Source: Pycnopodia helianthoides (taxonomy: Eukaryota > Echinodermata > Asteroidea > Forcipulatida > Asteriidae). From it: a stretch of DNA of 64,000 nt. Under the pieces are notes generated by a model. The model saw nothing but the letters and a program-made list of their open reading frames with translations, was not told the origin of the DNA and made no database searches. Position numbers and translations under genes: made by a program. The stretch is from contig CM063243.1 in assembly GCA_032158295.1 (NCBI GenBank), positions 1,860,001 to 1,924,000 of the forward strand, read 5' to 3'. Positions 61,363 through 64,000 of this stretch are shown piece after piece. Numbering within the stretch: position 1 is the first letter of the stretch; every line of letters starts with the position of its first letter.

Positions 61363-61719
61363 TTAAGGCAGGGAGTACTTTTGGTAATAACTCCACAAGT
61401 AAATGACCATAAAAAAAACGTACTTTGTAAAAGAGCACTGGAGAGCTGTTGGAATTATAAAACATTCTTAGAAACGACCCCCTTTGAAGTAATGTAGTTT
61501 TAAAGAAAGAGGTAATTTTTCTCTCAAATATTTGAATCTGAGAATCTTCTCAGGCATCTGAAAGGAACAAGGGTGTTTATTTCTTTCATTATTTTCTTGC
61601 AATTCCGAGGACCAGTGGAGCACAAATTTTCAGAGGTTTGTTATTCTATGCATATGTTGGGATACACCAAGAGAAAAAACTAGTCTTTGGCAATTACCAC
61701 AAGTTTACCTTGCCTTTAA
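61363..61719. mobile_element. TTAA-type MITE
   Basis: TTAA, GGCAGGGAGTACTTTTGGTA ... CCACAAGTTTACCTTGCCT, TTAA. Contains AGAGCACTGGAGAGCTGTTG and the core TTCTTGCAATTCCGAGGACC. Confidence 0.75.
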
Positions 61720-61953
61720 GTGCTGCCAATGGTTGCCCATTGTTCTGCACAGCAATAAACTGTGACGTCATCAGTACTAAGGTCTATTGACTTGCAAAGA
61801 ACACCCGCCTCGCAGAGGTGTCAAAGGTCATTCAACCAATTGAATTTGAATGAGTAAATACCAGAATTGCAATCAGAATTGGACGTAACAACTGTCCAGC
61901 ATGACCTAGTTTTGAAGTTAGAGGTCAAATACCCAACCTCAGACGCTTATTGC

Positions 61954-62456
61954 CTAATCAGTCAGTTCACCTGGTACCAAGTACCTTAACGACGTCATAG
62001 AATCAGCACATGCTTTAATTAACATACATAGCTGGGTGCTCGCTTCCACCGACGTGGCACCTTTCAGCTGTTGACTAGCCCAGTAGAGTTTATCCATAAC
62101 CACTTCCATGGACTCGGAAACAATGTCCGGGGAACCCGACGGCAGGTCTAGAATCTTCCCTGGAGGGTGATTCTCGTAACGATGGTGTCGTTGGTCATCT
62201 TTGGAGGCGAGGGTTGCTAGAACTCCACAGTTGGCTACCTGCTGGTTGGTAGTCGGTATTGATCTCGAGGCTCTGGAGTGGGGTGATGATCTTGAGGATG
62301 GGGAGGTTTGTCGAAGGCGTTTACCAGGCGGGGTCACATGGGGCTCATGACTATTGCCATTGGCTGATGGCTTAGAGTCTTGACCGTGATTGGCTGCGGA
62401 GGATGCACACAGTTCATGTTCTTCCACCTGCGATTTAGCAGCGCTGGCACTCACAG
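61954..62456 (-). CDS. Unrecognised exon, Ser/Pro-rich then helical
   Basis: Acceptor TTTCTACATTTAG ends at 62457; the exon starts at 62456 and is open for about 166 codons to TAG (61954-61956). There is no ATG at its start (first codons CT-GTG), so it is an internal or last exon. The first half is Ser/Pro/His-rich and looks disordered (PPGKRLRQTSPSSRSSPHSR). The second half appears helical (SMEVVMDKLYWASQQLKG, TQLCMLIKACADSMTSLR). Two good donors lie just before the stop: AAG/GTACTT (exon end 61985) and CAG/GTGAAC (exon end 61971). The true exon may therefore end there and the gene continue toward lower coordinates. A basic patch (PPGKRLR) could be a nuclear signal. No family recognised; gene identity unknown. 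Confidence 0.6.
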
Positions 62457-62459
62457 CTA

Positions 62460-63339
62460 AATGTAGAAAGATATCAATAAAATATCAATACTGATCAATT
62501 GTCCAATGGTTAAAATTAAGACACTGATATTAATGTTGATAATATTGTCACCACTTACACAATCTGCAGCATAAATTCCACATGTTAAGGAAAAATACTA
62601 AGAATCTATTTGCAAGTCCTTTTTTTTGCTACTTATCAAAGCAGATTTGTTAAGCAATGCAAATCTTCTTTGTTTTATCATTATAGCTTCAGTATTTTCC
62701 ACTATTCCAAGATTTTTGTATGTCTGTGTAAAAAAGTGGGTCAACTCAGAAAAATATTGTAAATCTGATAGTTTTCTGGCCATACTAATTACAAGTGCAA
62801 CTCAAAACTGTTGCAATTTAGGATTTAAAACTCTGAGAAATCTTGATGGCAAAGACCATGTACATTCTAAGACTAAACACTTGCCCGAAAGCACAATAAA
62901 TGCAGAAAATGAAGCAAGATTCCAAGCACAGGTGCTCTGATCAAGTTTCAAAGCTTTGCGTTATCCAAGTTGTTTTGCCCAGAAGTTCCTTTCTAACTTG
63001 GAAACTTGATAAATTGCAGATCTGACTTCTGGTGACATTTGGGAGACTCAGAATTTAAATTGCCTCATAAATAAATATAACACAATTAAACTTGTGAAGA
63101 ACTTGGAAGTTCCTTCCGGTACAACACTAAACACCATCGGGGTGAAAGACAAATTAATTTAAATAATAATTAGTATTAATTAACCGGAGGCCACGTTTGC
63201 CATTTCTAAAGGCCATGTACAAAATAAATTGACCCATTAGAGTTGTATATTGACGTTCCACATATAGAATCTATCTAGATTCAATCCATCCCTGATGTGC
63301 CAACCTTTATCAATCTGATTATATTGTCACATGCACTAA
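62460..63339. other. Upstream intron of the 62-kb exon, nothing recognised
   Basis: AT-rich. No exon with supporting splice sites and no repeat family that I recognise. Confidence 0.45.
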
Positions 63340-63795
63340 GACACCTGTCAGACACCTGTCTATTGTATTCTGTAATCTCTTGTCTTCTATAGTCTATTGT
63401 ATTCTGTAATCTCTTTTCTTCAGTAATCTCATGCTTCTGTAATCTCATGCTTCTGTAATATCTTGTCTTCAGTAGTATATTGTCTTCTATAGTCTATTGT
63501 CTTCTGTAATCTCTTGTCTTCTGTAATCTCTTGTCTTCTGTAATCTATTGTCTTCTGTAATCTCTTGTCTTCTGTAATCTATTGTCTTCTGTAGTCTCTT
63601 GTCTTCTGTAGTCTCTTATCTTCTGTAATCTATTGTCTTCTGTAATCTCTCGTCTTCTGTAATCTCTTGTCTTCTGTAATCTATTGTCGTCTGTAATCTA
63701 TTGTCTTCTGTAATCTAGTGTCTTCTGTAATCTCATGCTTCTGTAATCTATTGTCTTCTGTAATCTCTTGTCTTCTGTAATCTATTGTCTTCTGG
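63340..63795. repeat. Minisatellite, 16-17 bp pyrimidine-rich unit
   Basis: More than 20 units of TCTTCTGTAATCTATTG / TCTTCTGTAATCTCTTG. Immediately followed by a SINE-D fragment at 63808-63880. Confidence 0.95.
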
Positions 63796-63807
63796 TTTTT
63801 TTCCCCT

Positions 63808-63880
63808 TCTTTTCACCTCTGTGGACCCTGGTTCGAATCCCACTTTGGATTGGAACCTTGCATGTAGATTGGATTTTCAG
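63808..63880 (+). mobile_element. SINE, family D, fragment
   Basis: TTTTCACCTCTGTGGACCCT, GGTTCGAATCCCACTTTGG. Confidence 0.6.
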
Positions 63881-64000
63881 GTTTTAGTTGTTTTAATTAG
63901 TAAAGTTCTGCAAATTATTTTGGTCAAAATAAGGTTATAAATTTACAGGAACTTGATAAGACACCATGCAATGTTTTCTCCAAGGTGATTCCATGAAATT

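Noticed and set aside
61319..61770. Two TGACGTCA palindromes (about 61331 and 61762) as cAMP-response or ATF4-like sites
   Set aside because: Eight-base matches flanking and near a MITE, with no promoter nearby that they can be tied to.

Overview
Eukaryotic genomic DNA from an animal: genes are split by GT-AG introns of hundreds to thousands of bases, and most of the window is introns and intergenic DNA packed with short repeats. The closest guess is an echinoderm or another marine deuterostome invertebrate. This rests on the overall character of the tRNA-derived SINEs, the 'TATATAGCGC'-type repeats and the TTAA-flanked MITEs; the species cannot be named from the sequence alone.

Layout. (1) 50-4616, plus strand: the last nine coding exons of a COQ8-type atypical kinase (coenzyme Q biosynthesis); its 5' part lies outside the window. 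(2) 6721-7175, minus strand: an intronless gene for the RNase P/MRP subunit RPP20 (POP7). Its conserved C-terminus lies in a different frame from the rest, so the sequence carries an apparent one-base frameshift. (3) 7176-7476: a short shared promoter between POP7 and the next gene, which diverge head to head. (4) 7477-46444, plus strand: a complete EIF2AK4 (GCN2) gene in 38 coding exons, about 1,657 residues. Its domain order is RWD, charged linker, pseudokinase, eIF2alpha kinase, HisRS-like and C-terminal dimerisation/ribosome-binding domain. (5) 46445 to the end: mostly repeats, with two minus-strand exon candidates, one terminal exon with a poly(A) signal (52812-52973) and one Ser/Pro-rich exon near 62 kb. 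I could not assign either to a family.

The repeats fall into four tRNA-like SINE families, at least ten TTAA-flanked MITE copies that share an internal core, several other inverted-repeat elements, a long foldback palindrome, minisatellites, and degenerate motifs resembling the hammerhead ribozymes of Penelope-like retroelements.

The most unusual structural signal is in EIF2AK4. Seven tandem arrays or duplications sit exactly on exon-intron junctions, and most copy the exon edge together with its splice donor or acceptor. In the cases I translated, using a copied site instead of the authentic one runs into a stop codon. Functionally, COQ8 acts in mitochondria, POP7 in tRNA/rRNA processing and EIF2AK4 in amino-acid-starvation signalling; only the POP7/EIF2AK4 shared promoter suggests joint control.
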